Source: Prevotella melaninogenica (GTDB lineage: Bacteria > Bacteroidota > Bacteroidia > Bacteroidales > Bacteroidaceae). From it: 64,000 nucleotides of DNA. Below the pieces are notes generated by a model. The model did no database searches and had not been told where the DNA came from. It saw nothing but the letters and a program-made list of their open reading frames with translations. This document shows positions 55,756 through 64,000 of this stretch, piece after piece. Location of the stretch: assembly GCF_013267595.1 (NCBI RefSeq), contig NZ_CP054010.1, positions 186,001 to 250,000 on the forward strand. The letters run 5' to 3'. Position numbers and translations under genes: made by a program. Each line of letters starts with the position of its first letter. The stretch's first letter is position 1.

Positions 55756-56188
55756 ATTAGGTCTATTAACTATCTTATCTTTGATGGTATTTTCTTGTAC
55801 GCTTAGAAAGCCAACTGAAGTGAAGAAGCATAGAACTGATATTAGCTTTATTAATAACCGAGATATTCATTTTGATATCTTAAAGGTGGCTTGCGATTCC
55901 TGTTTCCCTATTCACGATATTGGTTATCGTGTACGTGTAAAGCTATCCGCCGACGAGGATAGCCTTATAAGAACTATTAAGAAAGAACAATGGTTGCAAC
56001 TTTTGCAGAATTCGGTAACTGATTATGCAGCCAATGCCTTGTTATATTCCCTTTACAATCGTGATGCAATAGTTTTATTATATCATAGAGACATCGAAGA
56101 TTGGAGGATGTCTATGAAGGAAGATGATATAAATTACTGGAAAGGTAATCTTCGGTTTTGTAAAGAAAATTACAAGGTTGAAAAATAA
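55685..56188 (+). CDS. Hypothetical lipoprotein overlapping the upstream gene
   Basis: 167 aa from the ATG at 55685. The frame is open back to a TTG at 55634. The lipobox LMVFSC (about residues 29-34) follows a hydrophobic stretch (LGLLTILSLMVFSC), but the n-region is unusually long. The mature part contains CDSCFPIHDIGYRVRVKL and is acidic toward the end. It overlaps the previous gene by 71 bp in another frame. The true start is uncertain and the function unknown. Confidence 0.6.
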   Translation: MTKIHLKDKFYHVFTCGLRAGASKLGLLTILSLMVFSCTLRKPTEVKKHRTDISFINNRDIHFDILKVACDSCFPIHDIGYRVRVKLSADEDSLIRTIKKEQWLQLLQNSVTDYAANALLYSLYNRDAIVLLYHRDIEDWRMSMKEDDINYWKGNLRFCKENYKVEK

Positions 56189-56332
56189 TTAAGGCTTACT
56201 TCAATCTGAATTAAGGCTTAATTAAAGTTCAAAAGGGCGTTAATTGAAGCCTTACTAACGCCCTTTAAGAGTCCTATTAAGCACCTTTTCTTGTACAAGT
56301 TTGTAATCGTTTGATATGCTTTTAGTTACAAA
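56189..56332 (+). repeat. 22-bp iterated array, family A, copy 4
   Basis: Units begin at 56194, 56216, 56238, 56260 and 56282 (exact 22-bp steps), starting GCTTACTTCA, GCTTAATTAA, CGTTAATTGA, GCCCTTTAAG and CACCTTTTC. The closing inverted repeat is TTTGTAA...TTACAAA (56300-56332). It directly follows the stop of the lipoprotein gene. Confidence 0.82.
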
Positions 56333-56450
56333 GGCGATTTAAAACGTTGTTTTCTTATCGTCGTAAGGTGTTAGATAAGAATTTTATGTAAACTATTTTC
56401 CGATTCTTCTCGTGATGATTTTAGAATGAAAATATCACTCATAGGTATTT

Positions 56451-56537
56451 AGTTGTTACTAAGCACACCTCGTGTTGTTGGTAAACACCTGTGGTGCGAA
56501 TGGTAAACACCAATGGTGCGAGTGCTAAATACCTTAT
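56451..56537 (+). repeat. 22-bp iterated array, family B, copy 4
   Basis: Units begin at 56451, 56473, 56495 and 56517 (exact 22-bp steps). The third is closest to consensus (TGCGAATGGTAAACACC then AATGG). It shares the 400-base convergent gap 56189-56589 with family A copy 4, where no gene is seen. Confidence 0.82.
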
Positions 56538-56589
56538 ATAAAGTTACCACAGTGGAATCTTTTTATGTCTTAACTCCTGTGATAGATAT

Positions 56590-57015
56590 CTAAAGTTTAT
56601 TGGGAGAAAACACCTCTCCTTCCAAACCAACAATAGTGTCAATGCTTATTTTCTTTCTGTCTTTCATTATAATGATGCGTTCATTGGTTCGAATAGCCTT
56701 GACAACACCAGTAATCGTAAGATAATGTCCACCTGCCTTACGCCCATCGGGCTGAAAAAAGGTAATAGAGATAGTCGGCTCTTCTTCTAAATGAGAGGAA
56801 AGAATTGAGAGCTTTCGGTCCATTAATTGACGGTCGTCTTCCATCATCTCAATCTTAGGACTTGTCTGTCGGGCAGTCTCTGCAATCGCTGCACCATAAC
56901 CAGTGAGGGCAGCAAAAGGAGCAAATTGAGCAGCACGGTTATACAGACTCATCTGCGGATGCCGCTTTGAGACGTGACGAGGAAGGTGAATAATATCATC
57001 GTAATTATCTGTCAT
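56590..57015 (-). CDS. YolD-like protein paired with a Y-family polymerase
   Basis: 141 aa. HLPRHVSKRHPQMSLYNRAAQFAPFAALTGYGAAIAETARQT matches the YolD-like family, members of which sit next to UvrX-type polymerases in Firmicutes and are thought to assist them. The C-terminal half (GHYLTITGVVKAIRTNERIIIMKDRKKISIDTIVGLEG) is an OB/SH3-like beta segment. The start overlaps the polymerase stop by 4 bp (ATGA), so translation is coupled. Confidence 0.8.
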   Translation of the reverse strand: MTDNYDDIIHLPRHVSKRHPQMSLYNRAAQFAPFAALTGYGAAIAETARQTSPKIEMMEDDRQLMDRKLSILSSHLEEEPTISITFFQPDGRKAGGHYLTITGVVKAIRTNERIIIMKDRKKISIDTIVGLEGEVFSPNKL

Positions 57016-58532
57016 GCTTTATGTCCTCCTATCTGTTTATTACGTTCCTTTGCCGTTGAACCTTCATCAAAGTTTAAGCCACGAAGCAAAGAGTTCTTAC
57101 CAAACTTGTTCTTGATATTAATAATGGTTTCTTGTATCTTTCGTTCACGTGCTAATGCCACTTCTTCAATTTGCTTCTCTTTCTTTACAGCCTCATAATC
57201 TGTGAACATATCAAGTTCAACTGGTTTGGAGGTTCGCAGTTTCATTTGCTCTTCACTAATAACGTGATTGGTTGATATATTTAATCTTCTAACCAATAAG
57301 CGTTTATCAACAATCTCATCATAAAGTGCAAGGATAGCCTTTCCTATCAGTCGCGAGGAAGATGTAAAGAGGTGGAGATTGGCTGTTCCGTGAGCACTCT
57401 TGGGTACTTTTCGTCCGTACCAGTCTACAGAGACAGGTCCTGTATAATCCTTGCCAGCAGGGGAAGTAAGGCTTTCACGGTCGTAACCAACATACAGAAC
57501 AAGTTGGTCAGACACACAACGTTTCTCAACTAAGTCTAATGCAATGGCATCAGCCATCTCTTGTACGACAACTCTTGCCTTACGAAAACTATAAGCCTCT
57601 TGGAGAACTTGACCACTACTCATCGAACTATGCTCCGGTCGATAAGCCTTAACCATCTCCATCGTACAAGACTCCCAACCCCAAGCATGGTCGATAAGTA
57701 GTTCGGCATTCACACCAAAGAGCTTATAAAGTAGTTCCTCTTGATGGATAGAACAACGTGCAATCTTACCCATTGTGTCAATACCATAGGAATAAAGACG
57801 CTGTGCAATGCCTCTTCCTACACGCCAAAAGTCGGTGAGTGGACGGTGGTCCCATAGTTTATCACGATAACTTTTCTCATCTAATTCGGCAATACGTACA
57901 CCATCTTTGTCGGCAGGTATGTGCTTTGCAACAATATCCATCGCTACTTTACAAAGGTACATATTCGTTCCTATGCCTGCTGTTGCAGTGATACCAGTCT
58001 CACGTAAGACATCACGTATCATCTTTATTGCTAACTCGTGGGGAGTCATACGATAGCTGGAGAGGTAAGCTGTAGCATCGATAAAGACCTCATCAATGGA
58101 GTAAACATGTATGTCTTCTGGGGCAATATAGCGCAGGTAAATATTGTAAATCTTTGTGCTATGCTTGATATAATGCGACATACGAGGGATTGCCGTAAGA
58201 TAATCAACAGCCCAATCAGGATGTTGTTCGAGTTCTTTCGCGTTGTATGATTTTCCTGTAAGTGCTTTTCCTGCTAAGAGACAACGTTCCTCATTAACCT
58301 CTCTCAAGCGTTGAATCACTTCAAAAAGACGCGCACGGCCAGGAATACCGTGTGCTTTCAGAGATGGTGAGACGGCAAGACAAATTGTCTTTTCAGTTCT
58401 TCCCTTATCCGCAACAACCAAGTTGGTTGTCATTGGGTCAAGTCCACGCTCTACACATTCCACACTGGCATAGAACGATTTAAGGTCTATGGCAATGTAA
58501 GTCTTAGTAGATGGTTTTCTTGATGAAGACAT
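57012..58532 (-). CDS. Y-family DNA polymerase (UvrX/Pol V-like)
   Basis: 506 aa, longer than DinB (about 350) and UmuC (422). YIAIDLKSFYASVECVERG supplies the first catalytic Asp, VYSIDEVFIDATAYL the catalytic Asp-Glu pair, and TGITATAGIGTNMYLCKVAMDI the palm. The little-finger and long tail follow, and the tail (KKEKQIEEVALARERKIQETIINIKNKFGKNSLL) resembles UvrX. It performs error-prone lesion bypass. It overlaps the YolD-like gene. No LexA-type operator could be identified. Confidence 0.88.
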   Translation of the reverse strand: MSSSRKPSTKTYIAIDLKSFYASVECVERGLDPMTTNLVVADKGRTEKTICLAVSPSLKAHGIPGRARLFEVIQRLREVNEERCLLAGKALTGKSYNAKELEQHPDWAVDYLTAIPRMSHYIKHSTKIYNIYLRYIAPEDIHVYSIDEVFIDATAYLSSYRMTPHELAIKMIRDVLRETGITATAGIGTNMYLCKVAMDIVAKHIPADKDGVRIAELDEKSYRDKLWDHRPLTDFWRVGRGIAQRLYSYGIDTMGKIARCSIHQEELLYKLFGVNAELLIDHAWGWESCTMEMVKAYRPEHSSMSSGQVLQEAYSFRKARVVVQEMADAIALDLVEKRCVSDQLVLYVGYDRESLTSPAGKDYTGPVSVDWYGRKVPKSAHGTANLHLFTSSSRLIGKAILALYDEIVDKRLLVRRLNISTNHVISEEQMKLRTSKPVELDMFTDYEAVKKEKQIEEVALARERKIQETIINIKNKFGKNSLLRGLNFDEGSTAKERNKQIGGHKA

Positions 58533-58601
58533 TTTGCGGAAGGGATAGGTGTTTAAAAGTTTTATAGAATAGTATTGCAGGAATCAAAAGACGATGAAAG
58601 A

Positions 58602-58670
58602 GAGTTAGTGAAGTTAAGCATCAATCCTCTTTTATAGATAAATTAGAATCGTAACTTACTTCACTAACTC
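58602..58670 (-). terminator. Hairpin after the lipoprotein gene
   Basis: GAGTTAGTGAAGTTAAG (58602-58618) pairs with CTTACTTCACTAACTC (58655-58670), with one bulge. Confidence 0.6.
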
Positions 58671-58695
58671 CCTCTAAAATCCTTTTTTTCAGCTT

Positions 58696-59094
58696 TTAAT
58701 AGTCCTTTTCAGTGTATTGCTCATCCAGCAACACCTTTGAAGGAGATTTGCCTGAACGATAAGTATATCGGAAGTTGAAACCAGAATCCTTATAACCTTT
58801 AGTGCCAGTGTCAGCCTTCAAAGCATCACGCAAAGCTTTTCTTAACTCAGACTTCTTTGCGTTAACAGCCTGTTCGTTATCTGCATTTCCTACAAGTGAG
58901 TAATAGTAATGAATGGTTCGAGACGAAGGTTCAAAGACCATACTGTCCATTCTTGTGTCATTTACTACGGGTGTAGGACACTTCTTTTCTGTATATTCTT
59001 TACATTCCTGTGCTGCTCTGTCCTCCAGACTTTTATGACAAGCAGAAAGAGAAAGCAGCAGTACGCCTGCATAAAGTAAGTGTTTCATTCTCAT
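58696..59094 (-). CDS. Small hypothetical lipoprotein
   Basis: 132 aa. Signal peptide with lipobox LSAC (Cys19), so probably acylated and envelope-bound. The mature part starts HKSLEDRAAQECKEYTEKKCP and contains a beta-rich segment (SSRTIHYYYSLVG). No family recognised. Isolated, with TATCTTTG at 59179-59172 as a possible -7 element. A second ATG lies two codons in. Confidence 0.75.
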   Translation of the reverse strand: MRMKHLLYAGVLLLSLSACHKSLEDRAAQECKEYTEKKCPTPVVNDTRMDSMVFEPSSRTIHYYYSLVGNADNEQAVNAKKSELRKALRDALKADTGTKGYKDSGFNFRYTYRSGKSPSKVLLDEQYTEKDY

Positions 59095-59233
59095 TCAAGT
59101 TAATATTAAATAGGTAAGGGCTTTATGTAAAGATAACACTTTTTATCTTCACCCTAACCATATATCCGTTGCAAAGATAAGAAAAAATAGGCAATTTCTT
59201 ATTTTAAGGTTCTTAATTCTCAATAATTATGAC

Positions 59234-59241
59234 TATATTTG
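59234..59241 (+). promoter_or_regulatory. -7 element of lepA
   Basis: TATATTTG matches TAnnTTTG, 25 bp before the ATG at 59266. The alternative TTG at 59239 lies inside the element, so that start was rejected. Confidence 0.5.
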
Positions 59242-59265
59242 CACTTTGAAAATATAGACAAACTG

Positions 59266-61047
59266 ATGAATCATATAAGAAATTTCTGCATTATTGCCCA
59301 TATTGACCATGGTAAGTCAACCTTGGCGGATCGTCTCCTTGAATATACTCAGACGATAAAGATTACTGGTGGGCAGATGCTCGACGATATGGACTTGGAG
59401 CGTGAACGTGGTATTACTATCAAGAGTCATGCTATCCAAATGGAGTACACATTGGATAAGGAGAAATATATTCTTAATCTTATCGATACTCCGGGCCATG
59501 TAGACTTCTCGTATGAGGTGTCACGAAGCATTGCTGCGTGTGAAGGTGCATTGCTTATTGTTGATGCTACACAGGGAGTACAGGCTCAGACGATTTCTAA
59601 CCTCTATATGGCTATCGATCATAACTTGGAGATTATCCCTGTTATCAACAAGATTGATATGCCAAATGCTATGCCAGAAGAGGTTGAAGACGAGATTGTC
59701 GATCTTATTGGTTGTGATCCAAAGGACATTATTCGTGCCAGTGGAAAGACGGGTGAGGGTGTGCCTGACATACTTGAAGCAATCATTAAGCGTATCCCTT
59801 CACCAACAGGTGATACCAAAGCTCCGTTGCAGGCGCTTATCTTTGACTCTATCTTCAACTCTTTCCGTGGTATTATCACACTGTGTAAGGTTGAGAATGG
59901 TGTCATCAAGAAGGGTGATAAAGTTAAGTTTGTACAGACAGGAATGGAATACGCTGCTGATGAAGTGGGCGTATTGAAGATGGATATGATGCCTACCCAA
60001 CAGCTCTCAACAGGAGAGGTGGGATACATCATTTCTGGTATCAAGACTGCCACAGAGGTGAAGGTGGGTGATACTGTTACCCATATAGTCAATCCTTGTG
60101 AGAAAGCTATTGAAGGATTCCAAGAAGTAAAGCCTATGGTCTTTGCTGGTGTCTATCCTGTTGACCCAAATGATTACGAAGGATTGCGTTCTTCATTGGA
60201 GAAACTGCAGTTGAATGATGCCTCACTAACCTTCCAACCAGAGAGTTCTCAGGCTTTGGGTTTTGGTTTCCGTTGTGGCTTCTTAGGTCTGCTTCACATG
60301 GAGATTATACAGGAACGTTTGGATCGTGAGTTCAACATGGATGTCATTACCACTGTGCCTAACGTAAGTTACATGGTGTATGACAAGCAAGGAAATGAAA
60401 AGGAGGTTCATAATCCATCTGGTCTACCAGACCAGACAATGATTGATCATATTGAAGAGCCTTATATTAAAGCCTCTATCATTACCTCCAGTGATTACAT
60501 TGGTCCTATCATGACGCTTTGTCTTGATAAGCGAGGTGAACTCATTAGCCAGAACTATGTGAGTGGAAATCGTTTGGAACTCCTCTTCATGATTCCATTG
60601 GGTGAAATCGTGATAGACTTCTATGACAAACTGAAGAGTATTTCTAAAGGCTACGCTTCATTTGATTATCATATCGATTCTTACCGTCCTTCAAAGTTAG
60701 CTAAGCTTGACATTCTTTTGAATGGAGAGCCTGTTGATGCCCTATCAGCACTGACACATGAGAGTAATGCTATTGTTTTTGGTCGAAGAATATGTGAGAA
60801 GCTAAAAGACTTAATCCCACGTCAGCAGTTTGATATCGCTATTCAGGCTGCTATCGGAGCAAAGATTGTTGCCCGAGAGACCGTTAAGCAGGTACGTAAG
60901 GACGTTACAGCCAAGTGTTATGGTGGTGACATCAGCCGCAAGCGTAAACTTCTTGAGAAACAGAAGAAGGGCAAGAAGCGTATGAAACAGATTGGAAACG
61001 TACAGGTTCCACAGAAAGCATTCCTTGCAGTATTGAAGTTAGATTAA
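59266..61047 (+). CDS. lepA: Elongation factor 4 (LepA GTPase)
   Basis: 593 aa from the ATG at 59266. A ribosome-binding translational GTPase that can back-translocate tRNAs. G-domain: [30 protein letters not shown] and NKIDMP. The LepA-specific C-terminal domain ends [26 protein letters not shown]. Length is typical. The Crp/Fnr gene follows by 28 bases. Confidence 0.96.
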   Translation: MNHIRNFCIIAHIDHGKSTLADRLLEYTQTIKITGGQMLDDMDLERERGITIKSHAIQMEYTLDKEKYILNLIDTPGHVDFSYEVSRSIAACEGALLIVDATQGVQAQTISNLYMAIDHNLEIIPVINKIDMPNAMPEEVEDEIVDLIGCDPKDIIRASGKTGEGVPDILEAIIKRIPSPTGDTKAPLQALIFDSIFNSFRGIITLCKVENGVIKKGDKVKFVQTGMEYAADEVGVLKMDMMPTQQLSTGEVGYIISGIKTATEVKVGDTVTHIVNPCEKAIEGFQEVKPMVFAGVYPVDPNDYEGLRSSLEKLQLNDASLTFQPESSQALGFGFRCGFLGLLHMEIIQERLDREFNMDVITTVPNVSYMVYDKQGNEKEVHNPSGLPDQTMIDHIEEPYIKASIITSSDYIGPIMTLCLDKRGELISQNYVSGNRLELLFMIPLGEIVIDFYDKLKSISKGYASFDYHIDSYRPSKLAKLDILLNGEPVDALSALTHESNAIVFGRRICEKLKDLIPRQQFDIAIQAAIGAKIVARETVKQVRKDVTAKCYGGDISRKRKLLEKQKKGKKRMKQIGNVQVPQKAFLAVLKLD

Positions 61048-61075
61048 TATCAAAGAGTAAAGAAAGGAAAGGAAA

Positions 61076-61675
61076 ATGAAAGATTTGGTGAACGATTCAA
61101 GAGATATAGCGCGTGAATTGGCACGTAAATATAGTACGATGACCCATGATGAGTTGGATGTACTTGAAAGTATCCTCGTACCAATGAAATTCGCAAAAGG
61201 ACAGATGATTCTCAGTGAAGGTGAAATCTGCAAGCACGTTTATTATATAGAAAGAGGACTAATTCGTCAATTCTATTTTAAGAACGGTAAGCAGATTACT
61301 GAACACTTAGGAGAGGATAGAAGTATCTTTATGTGTATTGAAAGTCTTTTCCGTGAGGAGCCTACTAAACTACAGGTTGAGGCTTTAGAGCCAACATGGG
61401 TTTATGCGCTACCAAAACAGAAGTTGGAGCAGGTAGCTCTTCATAATGTTAATATTCAGATTCTCTATCGTAAGATATTAGAAGAGAGTCTTATCACTTC
61501 ACAGGTACATGCTGATCTTGTACGTTTTGAGACTGCACAAGCTCGTTATAAGAGAATGTGTAAGCTAAGTCCACAGGTTATCTTGCGTGCACCGCTGGTT
61601 TATATTGCCAGCTATCTGCAGATGACACCAGAAACATTAAGCCGTGTTCGTTCGTCAACATTGCTTGATGATTAA
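61076..61675 (+). CDS. Crp/Fnr-family transcriptional regulator
   Basis: 199 aa. The N-terminal cyclic-nucleotide-binding-like domain covers about 15-125 (GQMILSEGEICKHVYYIERGLIRQFYF), a dimerisation helix follows, and the C-terminal winged helix has VYIASYLQMTPETLSRVRS as recognition helix. There is no Fnr-type Cys cluster, and the cAMP-binding Arg pattern is not clear, so the effector is unknown. A purine-rich ribosome site (AGGAAAGG) precedes the ATG. Confidence 0.88.
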   Translation: MKDLVNDSRDIARELARKYSTMTHDELDVLESILVPMKFAKGQMILSEGEICKHVYYIERGLIRQFYFKNGKQITEHLGEDRSIFMCIESLFREEPTKLQVEALEPTWVYALPKQKLEQVALHNVNIQILYRKILEESLITSQVHADLVRFETAQARYKRMCKLSPQVILRAPLVYIASYLQMTPETLSRVRSSTLLDD

Positions 61676-62213
61676 TGAGTCTTTATATTTGTTAAGAGTA
61701 TATGGGGTTAGAGGAGTTAAAATTAATCCTACTCGCAAAAATGTTTTGGGTAACAAATTCCTGAATATGATTGTTGGCGGAGTTAATATATTTGTGACCA
61801 ATCCTTTGCCTATTAATACTAAAATAGTAAATAGATTGGTAGAGCATTATGCGTCAGAAGAGTCTGTAGAAGTTCCTGCTGAAGAACTTTTGGAAGTTCT
61901 GAAATATGTTGGAGATATTGATAACACAGATTTTGATAGTTCCAAATTTTCATATTGCATTTCAGCCCTGAGAGAAAAAAGACCAACTGTGAAATGTCGA
62001 CTAATTGTTCGTATAGATAGAAATATCAGTAGAGGAACGGGAACTTTGCTTTCTCCTGCTGATAGGAAATTAGGAGACAAATTCAATAACGATATTGTTC
62101 TTACGCTATATAGAGTATTGGGCAATGTAGAAAAGGGATGGTATGGACACCCACTTTGGATTCCGAATATCAAGTTTCCCGATAATACATGTTTCTACAA
62201 TACTACCGATTAG
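61668..62213 (+). CDS. Unrecognised protein at the head of the accessory island
   Basis: 181 aa from the ATG at 61668, which overlaps the Crp/Fnr end by 8 bp. A later start is possible. No signal peptide or membrane segment. Notable segments are YLLRVYGVRGVKINPTRKN, CRLIVRIDRNISRGTGTLLS, GDKFNNDIVLTLYRVLGN and HPLWIPNIKFPDNTCFY. I cannot assign a family. It is 42 bases upstream of the EVE-like gene and in the same direction. Co-occurrence with a restriction-type gene hints at a defence role (inference). Confidence 0.55.
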   Translation: MINESLYLLRVYGVRGVKINPTRKNVLGNKFLNMIVGGVNIFVTNPLPINTKIVNRLVEHYASEESVEVPAEELLEVLKYVGDIDNTDFDSSKFSYCISALREKRPTVKCRLIVRIDRNISRGTGTLLSPADRKLGDKFNNDIVLTLYRVLGNVEKGWYGHPLWIPNIKFPDNTCFYNTTD

Positions 62214-62255
62214 TGGAATATAACTATTAGACCGTTCTTCTTCACGCAAATATTT

Positions 62256-63377
62256 ATGAATAAACACCAACGCTCTTGGTTAGCTTTTGCTAATAGTAAA
62301 GTTTGCAGACATGCAAACGCAATACACGATAAAGGCTTTATCAACTGGGGAATGAAAGATAACTTTCATTTCTCAGTTGGAGACATCATTTATTTGTTTG
62401 TTTCAAATGAAAGACGTGTCATGTTTCAAATGGAAGTCATCGCCGAGAATTGTCCTCGCGAGGATCAATATTACTGGGTTATTGATGCTCCCAATGATAG
62501 AACATATAAGCTACTTTTGCGAAAGGAATACAACGGAGAAGAACTGAATGAGAGTGTCCTTGAAAAGAATGGTTTCAAAGGTGGAGGTAGCATACAAAAC
62601 CCTACATATAAAAACGAAAGGCTACTTTCTTATATTGAGTCAGTCTTTGACAAAGTTGAGTTTGCATTGATAGGATTGCCCACATTGGCTAATCGCCCTA
62701 TTCTCTACGTTGACCTATTCTCTGGTAGATATGTTTCTACAAGAATAGGACACGAGGTATTCAATTTGGATAAGAATCCTGTTGATGGCAGATATTATGG
62801 CTATTGCCCTGCATACGGTAATGTTTCAATTTCAGAACTTGGGGCAAGACCTTTAGAGGAATCAATTTCTGGTGTTATCGTTGTTTATACGAAGAAAATG
62901 ATAGGTTCATCAGACAGAGAGCTTATTGCTTTCTGCGACAATGCTACCATTCATAGGAAAGGCATCTATGATGATAATCTCCAAAGGACTATTGAAGAGA
63001 ACGGAGAAAAGTCCGTTTGTAGCTTTGCAATAGAATCGGACACGCTTTTCAATCTTTCAGGGCTTGATGAAAAGTTTGTTATTCACGTTGCTGATTATAG
63101 CACTTGGATGTTCCGACAGCAACGTTTTTACAAAGGTACATATCCAAAACTGGACGACAAGATAATATCTTATATCGAAGCCTACCTTAAGAAAGAGGAG
63201 TCTGAAGATGATTTGAGCTATCAAGAGGCTATTCAGGATATTACACTTGACGATGAGGATAATTTCAAGGTATTGCTGTCCGGTAAAAATAAAATGAAAG
63301 CTCTGTATCTCTTTACTCATCGGTGTTACAGCCGTTTTACTTATCCAGGGGGCTTGGTTTTCAGTTTCAAACTGTAA
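62256..63377 (+). CDS. EVE/PUA-like protein, probable reader half of a split modification-dependent restriction enzyme
   Basis: 373 aa. Residues 1-130 resemble an EVE-type modified-base reader (SWLAFANSKVCRHANAI, INWGMKDNFHFSVGDIIYLFVS, then NPTYKNERLLSYIESVF). A second region has the pattern YYGYCPAYGNVSISELGA...ISGVIVVYTKK...LIAFCDNATIHRK seen, from memory, in EVE-HNH restriction proteins. The protein ends without a nuclease domain, and an HNH nuclease fragment lies 163 bases downstream in another frame. It may be an intact reader protein or the front part of a frameshifted fusion gene. Confidence 0.6.
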   Translation: MNKHQRSWLAFANSKVCRHANAIHDKGFINWGMKDNFHFSVGDIIYLFVSNERRVMFQMEVIAENCPREDQYYWVIDAPNDRTYKLLLRKEYNGEELNESVLEKNGFKGGGSIQNPTYKNERLLSYIESVFDKVEFALIGLPTLANRPILYVDLFSGRYVSTRIGHEVFNLDKNPVDGRYYGYCPAYGNVSISELGARPLEESISGVIVVYTKKMIGSSDRELIAFCDNATIHRKGIYDDNLQRTIEENGEKSVCSFAIESDTLFNLSGLDEKFVIHVADYSTWMFRQQRFYKGTYPKLDDKIISYIEAYLKKEESEDDLSYQEAIQDITLDDEDNFKVLLSGKNKMKALYLFTHRCYSRFTYPGGLVFSFKL

Positions 63378-63540
63378 GCATTATAAAATGTGCTTATATT
63401 GACAAGGAAAGCCCTATAATAACCAGATAAATTAATGAAATCATAAGTTTAAGTCTATTTTAACTAACACAGATAACTCCAAAAAAGTTTTATCGGACAC
63501 CAATAATTTCAAGGACACCTCCAAGGATAAGCCAGACTTC
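63378..63540 (+). other. Interrupted stretch between the reader and nuclease ORFs
   Basis: All three forward frames are closed near 63436 or earlier, but the HNH frame is open from 63439 and translates TNTDNSKKVLSDTNNFKDTS and KDKPDF before the first possible start. This looks like linker of an HNH protein, so the coding region probably extends upstream of the ORF start. Confidence 0.5.
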
Positions 63541-63924
63541 TTGAATGGGAATAACAGCAAGATGGTCAAGAAAAATCCGAAGATTGCCAAGCAGGCACTG
63601 GCACACGCCAAGTATCGCTGTGTTGCCAATCCGAAACACATTACGTTCAATACGGCAAAGGGAAAACCTTACATGGAGGGGCATCACTTGATACCTTGCA
63701 CGCAATCAAACGCCACTCTATTTTGGCAGACGAGAAATAGAAACATTGACTGTGAAAATAATATTGTCTGTCTATGCCCAACGTGCCACAGACGTATTCA
63801 TTATGGCTCTATTCAAGAAAAGAAGAGCTTAATCAAGACGTTGTATGATTCTCAGATAGGAAACCTTAAAAAGGTGGGATTAGATATTTCCTTAAACGAG
63901 TTATTGAAATTGTATTCCATTTAG
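63541..63924 (+). pseudogene. HNH endonuclease domain without a clear start (possible broken EVE-HNH gene)
   Basis: 127 aa from a TTG at 63541, or 120 aa from the ATG at 63562. The HNH nuclease reads NPKIAKQALAHAKYRCV, EGHHLIPC (catalytic His pair) and NIVCLCPTCHRRIHYG (C-x2-C zinc pair and final His), so the nuclease core is intact. The frame continues upstream with coding-like sequence but no ATG, and is offset by one base from the EVE-like ORF. Best read as the nuclease end of a split restriction gene, or as a separate gene with a TTG start. The last 76 bases of the window hold nothing recognised. Confidence 0.6.
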
Positions 63925-64000
63925 GAAGTTCCTCCGTGGGGCGGACTTTCGTGAATCGAACTTATAATCTCGACCTTTTGGCTTAAATCCCTAACTCATA

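Noticed and set aside
63925..64000. tRNA-like T-loop sequence near the right edge on the minus strand
   Set aside because: A GTTCGATTC match occurs but no acceptor or anticodon stem can be folded around it.

Overview
The window reads as chromosomal DNA of a Bacteroidales bacterium, most likely Prevotella. The genus call is inference from gene content. Supporting signs are Bacteroidetes-type promoters (TTTG, about 19 bp, TAnnTTTG), a secreted DPP IV, the rpmB-rpmG-DUF4295 operon, DUF4494, a MetH that ends after its B12 domain, and an AddAB with an Fe-S nuclease. Most of it is ordinary core genome with intergenic gaps of 100-700 bp. There is no rRNA, CRISPR array, insertion sequence or intact prophage.

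Layout. 1-14.5 kb: cell-wall and metabolic genes (start of a penicillin-binding transpeptidase, two GH25 lysozymes, an SLT-like lysozyme-fold protein, an SGNH esterase) around cysE, an rRNA methyltransferase, DPP IV, purD, two membrane proteins and formate-THF ligase. 14.8-32 kb: dnaB, ispE, addA-addB, pcrA, mtgA, htpG, pepD and an OmpH-like lipoprotein. 32.7-45 kb: a B12-type radical SAM protein, three tRNAs, the rpmB-rpmG-DUF4295 operon, the map-tsaD-pncC operon and the DMP19-smpB-metH operon. 45-61 kb: rubredoxin, an MBL hydrolase, a TamA-like outer-membrane protein, a SpoU methylase, hisC, a YggS protein, DUF4494, an aminotransferase, a LolC/E-like permease, a YolD/Y-family polymerase pair, lepA and a Crp/Fnr regulator. 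61.7-64 kb: an accessory island with an unrecognised protein, an EVE/PUA-like protein and an HNH nuclease fragment. It looks like a split modification-dependent restriction gene.

The most unusual content is non-coding. Two sequence-unrelated families of short arrays, each built of units of exactly 22 bp, occur at four intergenic sites each. Family A (units beginning GCCCTTTTGA or close variants, followed by an inverted repeat) is at about 14.6, 27.2, 44.6 and 56.2 kb, always in the same orientation. Family B (core CACCAATGG) is at about 9.35, 32.35, 50.77 and 56.45 kb. They lie mostly between convergent genes or downstream of genes. A 66-bp duplication (3 x 22) carries the putative promoter of the TamA-like gene. 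A 46-bp triplicate repeat abuts the start codon of the ABC permease. I do not know what any of these do.

Start codons were re-chosen where an open frame began with TTG inside a TAnnTTTG promoter element (mtgA, lepA, the aminotransferase at 52.2 kb), where a signal peptide or family start lies further in, or where the longer frame ran into a neighbouring gene.
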